Shown piece after piece: positions 8,821 to 18,476 of a DNA stretch of 64,000 bases. The DNA lies in the NCBI GenBank assembly GCA_041741535.1, contig JBGSJV010000106.1, forward strand, positions 59,647 through 123,646, written 5' to 3'. The position numbers were made by a program, and so were the translations under genes. Source of the DNA: M30B19 sp041741535. GTDB taxonomy: Bacteria > Planctomycetota > Planctomycetia > Pirellulales > Pirellulaceae. How positions within the stretch are numbered: the stretch's first letter is position 1; each line of letters begins with the position of its first letter. The notes under the pieces were generated by a model. That model was not told where the DNA came from. It ran no database searches and saw only the letters and a program-made list of their open reading frames with translations.

Positions 8821-9768
8821 TCAATCCAAGGCGCCCTCAATCCTTTGCGGATGGGCGTAGCAATTGAAGCGATTTTCAGCCACGAACCCCAACAAGGTGA
8901 CTCCAAACCTCTCAGCACAGTCGATCGCTAAGCTGGACGGGGCGCCAATGGCTGCCACGACGGGAACGCCGGCCGCGACGGCTTTTTGCATCAGCTCGAG
9001 GCTGGTTCGGCCGCTTACCAACAGCGCGTGGTTTTGTAGTGGCAACTGATCCTCTAGCAGCAAACGCCCCAGGACCTTATCCAAAGCATTATGCCGCCCG
9101 ACATCCTCACGGAGCAACACTAGCGGCCCATTGGCAACAAACAGCCCCGTGGCATGGAGTCCGCCGGTCGCCGCAAATACTCGCTGAGCATTTCGCAGGG
9201 CGTCCGGCAAACTCGCGATCCACGCCGCTGAAATTCGCCATTTCCCGCTCGGCACAGGCTGCAATCCCTGGTTTTCCAATGCTTCCAGCGATGTTTTCCC
9301 ACACAGCCCGCAACTGGACGTCGTATAAAAATGCCGCTGGAGCTTGTCAATGTCGACAGAGACTTCCGGTGACAAGGTGACGCGAACGACGTTGGCTGTG
9401 GATTCCATGGGCGATGCCGAATTGGGCGAGGCCAGCACGTCGCGGGCGCGGCCAATGATCCCTTCGCTCAACAGGAAGCCAACCGCCAAGTCGTAATCGT
9501 CGCCCGGTGTCCGCATCGTGATAGAGAGGCTGCGACTGACTCGATTCTGTGGCGGGCCGTATTGCAAACGGATCTCCAACGGCTCCTCCGTGGCCACCAA
9601 GTCCTCCGCCGAGGCTGCAGCCCAAGCCAGCGGTGTGGGTGTGGCCGACGCCGGATTCCTCGGTTCTGGGTTCACCAACCAACGCCAGATCGGGACAGCA
9701 GACGACTTGCTCGGTACGAGACCAGCGGGATTCGGTGGGATCGGTAGAGAAGCAGCAGGGTCGGACAA
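8821..9768 (-). CDS. fdhD: Formate dehydrogenase accessory sulfurtransferase FdhD
   Basis: Transfers sulfur from a cysteine desulfurase to the Mo-bisMGD cofactor, which formate dehydrogenases need for activity. The 315-residue protein carries the family core: EEPLEIRL, TPGDDYDLAVGFLLSEGII, the sulfur-carrying CGLCGK loop (TTSSCGLCGKTSLEAL), ATGGLHATGLF, REDVGRHNALDKVLG and LLVSGRTSLELMQKAV. The first 55 residues are poorly conserved and the start codon is TTG, so a later start is possible. No formate dehydrogenase gene is in the window, although many of these enzymes are selenoproteins, which is worth noting given the TGA-containing genes at 20 kb. Confidence 0.95.
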   Translation of the reverse strand: MSDPAASLPIPPNPAGLVPSKSSAVPIWRWLVNPEPRNPASATPTPLAWAAASAEDLVATEEPLEIRLQYGPPQNRVSRSLSITMRTPGDDYDLAVGFLLSEGIIGRARDVLASPNSASPMESTANVVRVTLSPEVSVDIDKLQRHFYTTSSCGLCGKTSLEALENQGLQPVPSGKWRISAAWIASLPDALRNAQRVFAATGGLHATGLFVANGPLVLLREDVGRHNALDKVLGRLLLEDQLPLQNHALLVSGRTSLELMQKAVAAGVPVVAAIGAPSSLAIDCAERFGVTLLGFVAENRFNCYAHPQRIEGALD

Positions 9769-9842
9769 ACGATACTCGCTGAGTAAAGGAACTTGGCAGC
9801 TTGCGCCATCGGTGCGCGGGCAAAAGTTGCCGGCGACGTCCG

Positions 9843-10457
9843 TTAGGAACGTTTTCCACAGCCACCGCTCAGGGCGCAGGAGGCGCAGCCACGCTTTTCA
9901 CCAGAAGACTCACTCGTCTGGCATCCGCTACCGTCACTGCCACATTGAGGTCCACAACCGGTCGCCACCGCTTGGGTAAACCGGCGAATTCCCGTGGCTT
10001 GGTCGAACAATTCCACCAAGGTTTCGGTGGCGGCGTCGAGGGCTCGATCGACGTCGCCTAGAAAATGAAAATACAGTCGCAATCCGTCCAGCGGCACGTC
10101 CACATCCAATACGATTTGGGAGAATCCGCGATCCTGCAACCATTGATTGCAGGCCGCAATCCCTTGTGGCGCCGCTCGCTCGATTCGTTGTCGTGTCAAC
10201 AAATCCGAGTCGCTCGCGACCCGTAGGATGGGTCCGACCCATTCTTCGCTCGGCCCCTCATCGCTCTCGGTTAGCAAGACTTTGACGCGTCCGACTTCGA
10301 GCCCACGCCCGGTTTGGCAAACGACCCAATCGTCGATTTGTATGGGGGTGCCCGTGGGCAATCGGAAGCGGCCCCAAACCGCCGTTGCTCCTACTTGGAC
10401 AATGGCCGAACATGGCTGAAGGAGCGGCGGGGCGGGCGTTGAGAGTGAGGCGTTCAT
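9843..10457 (-). CDS. PSP1-like protein with Cys-rich tail
   Basis: Starting at MNASLSTP (the frame also extends 36 residues upstream), the protein is 204 residues. It follows the PSP1 C-terminal domain pattern known from bacterial RicT/YaaT-type proteins: a beta-rich N-terminal part (VGATAVWGRFRL, DDWVVCQTGRGLEVGRV), then DVDVPLDGLRLYFHFLGDVD and a helix with RALDAATETLVELF. The last 40 residues hold six cysteines in GCGPQCG, GCQ and GCASCAL-GGCG spacing, compatible with a metal or Fe-S site. Family RicT proteins join RicA/RicF around an Fe-S cluster and affect RNA maturation; whether that applies here is inference. Confidence 0.7.
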   Translation of the reverse strand: MNASLSTPAPPLLQPCSAIVQVGATAVWGRFRLPTGTPIQIDDWVVCQTGRGLEVGRVKVLLTESDEGPSEEWVGPILRVASDSDLLTRQRIERAAPQGIAACNQWLQDRGFSQIVLDVDVPLDGLRLYFHFLGDVDRALDAATETLVELFDQATGIRRFTQAVATGCGPQCGSDGSGCQTSESSGEKRGCASCALSGGCGKRS

Positions 10458-10737
10458 CGAGTGGCACTCGGAGGGCTCTGGGAAATCACTCAGACATTGT
10501 ACCAGATGCTGAGGCGGATTCGAAGCTGCTGGACGCGTTGACAGTCGCTCGCTTTCGCGAGACACTGATCAGCTTAACAGCGAATCGCGGTGGTTGGTGG
10601 ATCTTGCACGTCGGATGGTTCGGGCCAAGTTGGTTGGGGGCAAGTGAGTTTCGGGCCCGAGTTTGGTTGTGCCGACGTCTGTTCACGCCAATTGCCGGGA
10701 CCCCCATGTTTCCTCTTGAGAACAAAGTACAGTCAAA

Positions 10738-13458
10738 ATGAGTTCAACCTCGGCGGCTAACCCATTTCAAGCCCAAGCCACGTTCACCTATCAGGGTGCC
10801 GGCGGACCTGAGAAAGCGACCTATTTCCGCTTGGCCAAGTTGCAAGAAGACGGACTCGCCCAGGTCGATCGCTTGCCGTACTCGATCCGAATTTTATTGG
10901 AAAGCGTGCTCCGCAACTGCGATGAGTTTGAAGTCACTCGGCAAGACGTATTGAACTTGGCGACTTGGGAAGCTGCGAAACCCGCTCAAGTCGAGATTCC
11001 GTTCAAGCCGTCTCGCGTGGTGTTGCAAGACTTTACCGGAGTTCCTGCGGTGGTGGACTTGGCCGCGATGCGCAGCGCGATGCAGCGTTTGGGTGGCAAC
11101 CCCAAAAAGATCAATCCCTTGGTTCCGGTCGATTTGGTGATCGACCACAGCGTGCAAGTGGATTATTTCGGCACGGAACAATCACTGCAACAGAACGTGG
11201 AATTGGAATTTGAACGCAACCAACAGCGATACGAGTTCCTTCGTTGGGGCCAAGAGGCGTTTGACAACTTTCGCGTGGTGCCGCCCAATGTCGGGATCGT
11301 GCATCAAGTGAATTTGGAGTTCTTGGCCAAAGGTGTATTCCTCAGGCCGATGAACGGACAATTGGTGGCTCTGCCCGACACGCTGGTTGGAACCGATAGC
11401 CATACGACGATGATCAACGGCTTGGGCGTGTTGGGCTGGGGCGTTGGTGGTATCGAGGCCGAAGCCGCGATGTTGGGGCAGCCGATTTACATGCTGATGC
11501 CCGAAGTCATTGGCTTCGAAGTGGTCGGGCAACTGCCGGCCGGCACCACGGCGACCGATATGGTCTTGACCGTCACCCAGATTCTTCGCAAAGCCGGCGT
11601 GGTCGGTAAGTTTGTGGAATTCTTTGGCAGCGGCTATGCTTCGATGAGCTTGGCGGATCGCGCCACCATTGCCAATATGGCGCCAGAATACGGCGCGACG
11701 ATGGGCTTCTTCCCCGTCGATGAAGAGACATTGAACTATTTGCGGCGAACGGGCAGAACTGCTGCTGAAGTTTCTTTGGTCGAGAATTACTACAAGAGCC
11801 AAGGCCTGTTTTACACGCCGACCGCACCCCAACCGATCTACTCGCAACAACTGAAACTGGATCTGAGCACGATTCGCCCCAGCTTGGCGGGGCCCAAGCG
11901 ACCGCAGGATCGCGTGGCGTTAACGGATGTCAAATCCACGTTTCGCGCCGCGCTGACGGCCCCGATTGGTCCGGCCGGATATGCGTTACCAGCCGAGCGA
12001 TTGGCGGCGACCGGCACGTATCAAGAGAACGGTTCAACATACGAACTCCAACACGGCGCCGTGGCCATCGCTGCGATCACGTCATGCACCAACACCTCGA
12101 ATCCATCCGTGTTGGTCGCTGCGGGTTTGGTCGCCAAAGCCGCCAACGAACGGGGTATGAAAGTTCCTCCGTACGTGAAGACCAGTTTGGCTCCAGGCTC
12201 CCGAGTCGTCACGGACTATTTGAACAAGGCAGATCTGAGCCAGCATCTGGATGATTTGGGATTCCAAACTGTTGGCTACGGTTGCACCACTTGCATTGGC
12301 AACAGCGGACCACTGCCGGACGCCGTCGCCAAAGCGATTACCGATGGGGACTTGGTCGCGGCGGCTGTCCTTTCGGGGAACCGCAACTTCGAAGGTCGCG
12401 TTAGTCCGCAGACCAAGGCCAATTACTTGGCGAGTCCGCCGTTGGTGGTCGCCTACGCGTTGGCCGGAACCGTCGATATTGATTTTGCGTCTGAACCTCT
12501 GGGCAAAGATCGCTCTGGGCAACCGGTTATGCTGGCTGAATTGTGGCCCACCCGCGAGACCGTCGCCGGTGTCGTCGCGGCGTGCATCACTCCTGAAATG
12601 TTTACGTCTCGCTACGCGGGAGTTTTCAAGAGCAACGAAACTTGGAATCAAATTCCCGTGACCAAGGGCGAGTTGTACCAATGGCAAGAGGACAGTACGT
12701 ACATTCACGAACCACCGTTCATGGCTGCGATGACATCCGAAGCGCAAGCCGTGCCGCCGATCAAGGGCGCTCGTGTTTTGCTGGCGTTGGGCGACAGTGT
12801 CACGACCGATCATATCTCGCCTGCCGGCTCGATTGGCAAGGATTCGCCGGCGGGCCGCTACCTGATCGCACGTGGCGTTGAACCCAGAGACTTCAATAGC
12901 TACGGTTCACGTCGTGGGGATGATCGAGTCATGGTCCGTGGCACTTTTGCGAACATTCGAATTCGCAACCAAGTGGCACCTGGGACCGAAGGTGGATGGT
13001 CGAAGTTATTGACGACCGGCGAAGTCATGTCGGTTTACGATGCATCGATGGCCTACCAACAAGCCGGGATTCCTTTGGTCATTTTGGCGGGCGCCGAATA
13101 CGGGACCGGGAGCTCGCGAGATTGGGCTGCCAAAGGAACCATGATGTTGGGCGTCAAAGCCGTTATGGCCGCCAGCTACGAACGAATTCATCGTAGCAAT
13201 CTGGTTGGTATGGGGATTCTGCCATTGCAATTCCCCGCAGGTTCGACATGGCAAAGTCTCGGTTTAACCGGCGAAGAGATCTTTGACTTTCCCGAACTGG
13301 AACAACTCAAGCCACTGGGCTCCACTCTCGTGGTTGCCAAAAAAGCGGATGGCTCGGAGGTTCGCTTCCAAGCGCTGGTCCGTATCGATACGCCGGTAGA
13401 ATTGGTGTACTACCAAAACGGCGGCATTTTGCCGACGGTTGTCCGCAAATTGCTGTAG
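10738..13458 (+). CDS. acnA: Aconitate hydratase A
   Basis: Interconverts citrate and isocitrate through cis-aconitate in the TCA cycle, using a [4Fe-4S] cluster (EC 4.2.1.3). At 906 residues it is the usual length of the AcnA/IRP1 type. Diagnostic segments include GVPAVVDLAAMR, LVIDHSVQVD, GTDSHTTMINGLGVLGWGVGG and the cluster ligands in SCTNTSNPSVL and YGCTTCIGNSGPL. The C-terminal swivel domain has GDSVTTDHISPAGSI, NSYGSRRGDDRVM and AGAEYGTGSSRDWAAKG. It stands alone between divergent or unrelated neighbours. Like IRP1 it could bind RNA, but nothing in the sequence shows this. Confidence 0.97.
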   Translation: MSSTSAANPFQAQATFTYQGAGGPEKATYFRLAKLQEDGLAQVDRLPYSIRILLESVLRNCDEFEVTRQDVLNLATWEAAKPAQVEIPFKPSRVVLQDFTGVPAVVDLAAMRSAMQRLGGNPKKINPLVPVDLVIDHSVQVDYFGTEQSLQQNVELEFERNQQRYEFLRWGQEAFDNFRVVPPNVGIVHQVNLEFLAKGVFLRPMNGQLVALPDTLVGTDSHTTMINGLGVLGWGVGGIEAEAAMLGQPIYMLMPEVIGFEVVGQLPAGTTATDMVLTVTQILRKAGVVGKFVEFFGSGYASMSLADRATIANMAPEYGATMGFFPVDEETLNYLRRTGRTAAEVSLVENYYKSQGLFYTPTAPQPIYSQQLKLDLSTIRPSLAGPKRPQDRVALTDVKSTFRAALTAPIGPAGYALPAERLAATGTYQENGSTYELQHGAVAIAAITSCTNTSNPSVLVAAGLVAKAANERGMKVPPYVKTSLAPGSRVVTDYLNKADLSQHLDDLGFQTVGYGCTTCIGNSGPLPDAVAKAITDGDLVAAAVLSGNRNFEGRVSPQTKANYLASPPLVVAYALAGTVDIDFASEPLGKDRSGQPVMLAELWPTRETVAGVVAACITPEMFTSRYAGVFKSNETWNQIPVTKGELYQWQEDSTYIHEPPFMAAMTSEAQAVPPIKGARVLLALGDSVTTDHISPAGSIGKDSPAGRYLIARGVEPRDFNSYGSRRGDDRVMVRGTFANIRIRNQVAPGTEGGWSKLLTTGEVMSVYDASMAYQQAGIPLVILAGAEYGTGSSRDWAAKGTMMLGVKAVMAASYERIHRSNLVGMGILPLQFPAGSTWQSLGLTGEEIFDFPELEQLKPLGSTLVVAKKADGSEVRFQALVRIDTPVELVYYQNGGILPTVVRKLL

Positions 13459-13504
13459 TGCTTTGTCACTACTTGGTTTTGGGGTCGGTCTGGTAAAGGT
13501 GTCA

Positions 13505-13661
13505 GGTCTGGTAAAGGTGTCAGGAGTCAATTGCCGGAACGGCCCTTTGGGTGCTTCGCACAATTGACTCCTGACACCTTTACCAGACCCATAGGAGTCA
13601 ATTGCCGGAACGGCCCTTTGGGTGCTTCGCACAATTGACTCCTGACACCTATACCAGACCC
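13505..13661. repeat. Two direct 69-bp units forming perfect long hairpins
   Basis: Two 69-bp copies at 13522-13590 and 13593-13661 differ at one base. Each contains a self-complementary pair of AGGAGTCAATTG / CAATTGACTCCT arms around a shared loop containing GCCGGAACGG and GGGTGCTTCG. The first copy is extended on its left, so its arms (13505-13533 and 13561-13589) are 29 bp and perfectly complementary. An extra partial arm (GGTCTGGTAAAGGTGTC) lies at 13487-13503. The block fills the gap between acnA and the next gene. The AAAGGTGTCAGGAGTC-type word resembles REP-like mobile palindromes, but I see no transposase nearby. Confidence 0.85.
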
Positions 13662-13725
13662 TAAATATTAGTTGTGACAATGCACTAGGGGGCCATCCTC
13701 CACCCCAAGCGAAAGCGAGGGATAT

Positions 13726-16700
13726 ATGTCTTCAAGGTTGCGAACGGCTGTGGCCTCGCTTCGAAGTTGTGCCGCAGGCTTTCTGGTCGAGGGCCTTCTG
13801 GTCGAGGGGCTTCTGGTCGCGTGGTTACTGACGAGCTCCGCGGGGACGCACGCGGCCTTGCCGATTCAAGAGACTGACGCGACTCCAATAGGCGTTCGCT
13901 TGGCCACTTTTGATATCGATGCCACGCCCGAAGTTGGCATGATGATGGCCTACGATCCGGTGCGACGCGTTGACGAATTAGGGCTCCGTTGTCGGGGCAT
14001 GGTGTTGTTAGGCTGTGACGAACCGATCGTGCTCTGTGCCATCGATTGGATCGGGATTGGCAATGAAGGCCACGATCTGTTTCGCGACGTCTTGGCGCAA
14101 GCGGCGGGGACCACGCCTGCTCGTGTGGCCGTTCATGCCTTGCATCAACATGATGCGCCCCGCTTTGATGCCTCGGCCGAACGACTACTGATCGAGGCGG
14201 GCGTTAGCGACTTGGGCTTTTATCAAAGTGCGTTGGCTCGCGATGTGCTCAAACGGTTGTCCGTAGCCGTTCAGCGAAGTTTGACCACGGCGGTGCCCAT
14301 TTCCGAGTTTGGCTACGGGATGGCCGATGTTCGGGAAGTCGCGTCGAACCGACGAATCCTTGGGCCTAATGGGAAAGTACGCGCCACTCGTTTTACGGCG
14401 ACCCGTGATCCCGCGATCCGGGCCGAACCGGAAGGGGTCATCGACCCACAATTGACTTCGTTGGCGTTTTACAACGGAGCCGATCCGGTGGCGATTTTGA
14501 CCTATTATGCGTGTCACCCACAGAGTTATTATCGCACCGGTGTACCAAGTCCGGATTTTCCTGGGATCGCGCGCTTCATGCATGGGCAGGACGTTCCGTC
14601 CGCACTGCATGTGCATTTCAACGGAGCCGGCGGAAATTTAGGAGCCGGTAAATACAACGATGGGAGCCCCGAGAATCGGCTGCGCTTGGCCGAGCGGATG
14701 GCCGATGGCATGCGGGCAGCGTTGAAGAATCAAAACCGCATGCCGCTGACTCCGGATCTAGTCGATTGGAAAGTCGAGCCGGTCCACTTACCCGTTGCGG
14801 ACCACTTGGATCCCGCGGCCATGCGGCAAAGCTTGGCTCAGTGGAAAAGGACCGATTTTTTTGGCAGCCCAGATCGCTTGGCGTTTTGGCTCCGAGCGCA
14901 GTCCGGTCAACCGATCGAACTGTCCTGTTTGAAGATTGGGCCCGTGCGCGTCTTGCACATGCCGGGCGAGTTGTTTGTCGAATATCAATTAGCGGCGAAG
15001 GCCTTGCGCCCCGACCTCACGGTTGCGATGGCGGCTTATGGGGATTACGCCACGGGATACATCGGTACGGCCATCGCGTATGAACAAGGTGGCTATGAAA
15101 CAGAGCCGCGTTCCTCAAACGTGGGTCCGGGGGTCGAAGCGGTCTTGATGGACGGCATCAAGAAGCTCTTGCTCGATGAGCAAGCGGCGCCAAGTTACCA
15201 ATCGCAGCTCCCGCGTATCAAGCCGCGTGAACCCGACCAAGCTGTGCTCTCGTTTGAAACAACCGACGGGTTTGCGATGCAGCTGACGGCTGCCGAGCCA
15301 ATGGTCACCAGTCCTGTGGCGATGCAATGGGACGAACAGGGGGATTTGTTCGTTTGCGAAATGCGGGGCTACAGCGAGCATCGCGACGATCGCTTGTCGC
15401 GGATTGTGCGCTTGCGTGATCTGAACGACGACGGAATCTTCGACGAGAGCGTCGTGTTTGCGGACCAGTTGTATTGGCCGACCGCCGTGTTTCCCTCCAA
15501 CGGTGGTTTGTTCGTTGTCGACGCACCTCAGGTTTGGTTCTTTCGCGATCAAGATGGCGATGGTCGCCAAGATCATCGGGAATTGGTGTTGACGGGCCTG
15601 GGTACTGGCAATGTTCAGGGTTTGGCCAATTCGTTCCGTTGGGGCTTGGACAATCGGATTCATTTGGCTTGCAGTTCCAACGGCGGACGTGTTTATCGCG
15701 AACGGGATGGCCCCGAAACGGCGTTTGATTTACAAGGTCGCGACTTGGCACTGGACCCGCGCAGTGGACGTTGGGAATTGACCAGCGGAGCGGCGCAACA
15801 TGGCATGGCCTTCGATGATTGGGGGCGAAAGTTTGTGTGCTCGAATAGCGATCATTTGCAACAGATCATGTACGAGGGGCGATACTTGGCGAGAAACCCG
15901 CATGTGTTGGCCGCGCCTGGTCGTTTGTCGATTGCCGCCGATGGTCCGCAAGCTGAGGTTTTTCGAATCAGCCCCGTCGAGCCCTGGCGAATCTTGCGCA
16001 CCAGATTGCGAGTCAGCGGTGTCGTCCGTGGACCGATTGAAGGCGGCGGACGAGCCGCCGGCTATTTTACCGGCGCTACCGGCATCAATATCTATCGAGG
16101 CGACGCCTACACAGACTCGTCGCGCGATGCAGACTTGTCGCGCGAACCAGGTGTGTCGCGCGAAGCTGCTCTGTGGCGGGACCCGTCCGGGGAATCCAAT
16201 CTCGCGGTCGTGGGGGATGTCGGCGGGAACCTGATCCACCGCAAACGACTCCAGCGACAGGGGCTCGCGCATGTGGGCACGAGAATCGATCTGCAGCGTG
16301 AATGGGTGGCATCTCGTGATGTTTGGTTTCGACCGGCTCAGTTCGAAAATAGCCCAGACGGAACATTGCATGTTATTGATGTCTATCGGGAAGTGATCGA
16401 ACATCCCCACAGTTTGCCACCGGAAATCAAGCAACACATCGATCTGAATTCTGGGCGCGATCGCGGCCGGCTGTATCGAATTCTTCCTCCAGGGTTCCAA
16501 CACAGGCCGACTCCAAAGTTACGGAGTGAGCGATCCAAGCAATTGGTTTGTTTGTTGGAACATCCGAATGCCTGGCATCGCGAAACGGCGGCTCGTTTGT
16601 TGTACGAACGGCAAGACACCAGCGTGCGGCCGGAGTTAGAATCTTTGGTGGAAGACTCCCACAGCGCTCTCGGGCGAATGCACGCGCTGTATGTGTTGGC

Positions 16701-18213
16701 TGGATTGGACGCCCTTTCGCCCTCGATGATTGTGACCGCGTTGCGGGATGCCCATCCGCAAGTCCGTCGTCATGCCGTTCGTTTGGCAGAACCGTTTCTC
16801 AGCGGCAGCCAGGTGGACGCCAACCTTTTGGCGGAATGGGTGCGATTGGTCGACGATCCGCACCCGGAAGTTCGGTACCAGTTAGCATTTTCGTTAGGCA
16901 GTCTTTCCGGGGAAAACCGCGCAACCGCTGTACTGGCGTTGGTCAAGCTCGCGCGACAAGACATCGACCAACCGTGGATGCAAACCGCTTTGCAAAGCTC
17001 GGCCACCGGTTTAGCCGGCGAAGTACTCTTAACAAGTTTGCGTGATCACCGCGATGTGGAATGGCCTTCGACTTGGTTGAGTTCATTGGTGCGACAGATG
17101 TTAGCCGAAAGCCCCAGGGAGCAATGGGTGACCATGCTCCAGGAATTTCAAACGGTATTCCGATTGTCGCAACAGCCGCAGCAATTGGTCGTGGTCAAAC
17201 CGGTGTGGGACAAATTGCTCGAGGACCCGCCAACGAATGTCGCAAACGAACCCAATTTTGAACGAATCGATCTCGAGGTCGCGCGATCGTGGATCGGCAC
17301 CTTGCAGCGCACTGCGTTGGCGGACGTGGTGACTCAAGTGGCCAATTGGCGCGACGATCTTCCTGGGTCTGCGTCGCGGCTGGAACGAGCCTTTGCGTTA
17401 ATGGAGTACGCAGAGCCTGAGGCGGTTCGCGAACAACTCCTGGAATGGCTAAACCCCAACCAGCCAACGGATGTTCAACTGCTTGTGATTCGCACGTTGA
17501 CGAAAATTCGAACGCCCGAGATCGCGGAGCACTACCTAGCGAGTTGGGCTTCGCTAAGTCCGCGTGTCCGCCAAGCAGTGGTGGAAGCTCTGTTTGCGGA
17601 ACCGAGTTATGTAGATGTGGTTGTGGCCGCCATTGCACGAGGGACAATCACGGCGCGCGAGTTCCCCAAAGATCGTTGGGAATCCATCGCGCAGCGGGGA
17701 ACCCCCGAGCAACAGACGATCGCGACGGAGTTGTTGTCGCAATGGACTCCGCAAGATCGCGGTGACTTGATCGCGCGTTATCGGACGGGATTGGTCGAAC
17801 CAACCGATCGAGAAAACGGTCGTCGGTTGTTTCGGGAACATTGTGCGGGCTGTCACCAGTTGGAAGGGCAAGGCTCGCCTTTGGGCCCTTCGTTGGCTGG
17901 GTTAGCACATAAAGGAATCGACTTTATCTTGATCAATGTTTTGGACCCGAACTTGGAAGTCAATCCGCAGTATTTTAATTATGTTGTTCTTCGCGATGAC
18001 GGCCGGACGAGTACCGGAATTTTAGTCGAGGAAAATGCGACCAGCATACTCCTTCAGCGAGCCGACAATGTCCGAGAGACGCTCTTGCGATCGGAAATCC
18101 AAGAGCTCAAAAATACGGGGCAATCCATCATGCCGGAGGGATTGGAGCGGACTTTGACACCTGCTCAAATGAGCGACCTGTTGGCGTATTTGTTAAATGT
18201 TCCGGCCGCCTGA
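13726..18213 (+). CDS. Giant exported fusion: ceramidase-like, PVC dehydrogenase, HEAT, cytochrome c
   Basis: A 1495-residue exported protein; GAGGG lies six bases before the ATG and a hydrophobic signal ends near residue 45. Residues about 55-430 resemble neutral ceramidase-like proteins (LATFDIDATPEVG, HALHQHDAPRFD, GAGGNLGAGKYN). Residues about 510-900 are the PVC-type membrane-bound dehydrogenase beta-propeller (AAEPMVTSPVAMQWDEQG, CEMRGYSEH, DLNDDGIFDE, RDQDGDGRQDH). Residues about 930-1340 are HEAT-like helical repeats. A cytochrome c domain has CAGCH at 1373-1377 and the usual LADPN-like and GQSIMPEGLE features. A short Ser/Arg/Glu repeat (SRDADLSREPGVSRE) near residue 805 looks like a recent expansion. 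The likely role is periplasmic oxidation with electron transfer; the substrate is unknown. Confidence 0.85.
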   Translation: MSSRLRTAVASLRSCAAGFLVEGLLVEGLLVAWLLTSSAGTHAALPIQETDATPIGVRLATFDIDATPEVGMMMAYDPVRRVDELGLRCRGMVLLGCDEPIVLCAIDWIGIGNEGHDLFRDVLAQAAGTTPARVAVHALHQHDAPRFDASAERLLIEAGVSDLGFYQSALARDVLKRLSVAVQRSLTTAVPISEFGYGMADVREVASNRRILGPNGKVRATRFTATRDPAIRAEPEGVIDPQLTSLAFYNGADPVAILTYYACHPQSYYRTGVPSPDFPGIARFMHGQDVPSALHVHFNGAGGNLGAGKYNDGSPENRLRLAERMADGMRAALKNQNRMPLTPDLVDWKVEPVHLPVADHLDPAAMRQSLAQWKRTDFFGSPDRLAFWLRAQSGQPIELSCLKIGPVRVLHMPGELFVEYQLAAKALRPDLTVAMAAYGDYATGYIGTAIAYEQGGYETEPRSSNVGPGVEAVLMDGIKKLLLDEQAAPSYQSQLPRIKPREPDQAVLSFETTDGFAMQLTAAEPMVTSPVAMQWDEQGDLFVCEMRGYSEHRDDRLSRIVRLRDLNDDGIFDESVVFADQLYWPTAVFPSNGGLFVVDAPQVWFFRDQDGDGRQDHRELVLTGLGTGNVQGLANSFRWGLDNRIHLACSSNGGRVYRERDGPETAFDLQGRDLALDPRSGRWELTSGAAQHGMAFDDWGRKFVCSNSDHLQQIMYEGRYLARNPHVLAAPGRLSIAADGPQAEVFRISPVEPWRILRTRLRVSGVVRGPIEGGGRAAGYFTGATGINIYRGDAYTDSSRDADLSREPGVSREAALWRDPSGESNLAVVGDVGGNLIHRKRLQRQGLAHVGTRIDLQREWVASRDVWFRPAQFENSPDGTLHVIDVYREVIEHPHSLPPEIKQHIDLNSGRDRGRLYRILPPGFQHRPTPKLRSERSKQLVCLLEHPNAWHRETAARLLYERQDTSVRPELESLVEDSHSALGRMHALYVLAGLDALSPSMIVTALRDAHPQVRRHAVRLAEPFLSGSQVDANLLAEWVRLVDDPHPEVRYQLAFSLGSLSGENRATAVLALVKLARQDIDQPWMQTALQSSATGLAGEVLLTSLRDHRDVEWPSTWLSSLVRQMLAESPREQWVTMLQEFQTVFRLSQQPQQLVVVKPVWDKLLEDPPTNVANEPNFERIDLEVARSWIGTLQRTALADVVTQVANWRDDLPGSASRLERAFALMEYAEPEAVREQLLEWLNPNQPTDVQLLVIRTLTKIRTPEIAEHYLASWASLSPRVRQAVVEALFAEPSYVDVVVAAIARGTITAREFPKDRWESIAQRGTPEQQTIATELLSQWTPQDRGDLIARYRTGLVEPTDRENGRRLFREHCAGCHQLEGQGSPLGPSLAGLAHKGIDFILINVLDPNLEVNPQYFNYVVLRDDGRTSTGILVEENATSILLQRADNVRETLLRSEIQELKNTGQSIMPEGLERTLTPAQMSDLLAYLLNVPAA

Positions 18214-18279
18214 GCTTTCGGTGAAGTAGTCGAATGCCACCCGGTGAGTAAAATCCGCCGATTTTCTCTCGACGGCAAG

Positions 18280-18295
18280 TGTAGCGTTCGCTACA
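18280..18295 (+). terminator. Hairpin downstream of the giant fusion gene
   Basis: TGTAGC-GTTC-GCTACA forms a perfect six-bp stem with a tetraloop 67 bp after the stop codon. No T-run follows, so it may be a Rho-type or processing site rather than an intrinsic terminator. The remaining 150 bp up to the next gene show nothing else I can assign. Confidence 0.35.
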
Positions 18296-18476
18296 GCGAG
18301 CATCGTTGTTGGTTTCCAGGGAAAAAATCCGCTATTTTTGCGCGATCCAGGTGGTTCTCTCCTTGTCAATATTGCCCGAATTGATGCAAGATATGGCGTT
18401 GAAGTGCGAGAGTATTTGGTTGCGGCTGAAACCGCCTAAACGTCATGAAGACTAGAATTGTTCGTGGAAACTATGA

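Noticed and set aside
11182..11850. 222-residue minus-strand frame inside acnA
   Set aside because: Antisense frame of a strongly conserved gene; no family resemblance and no start site.
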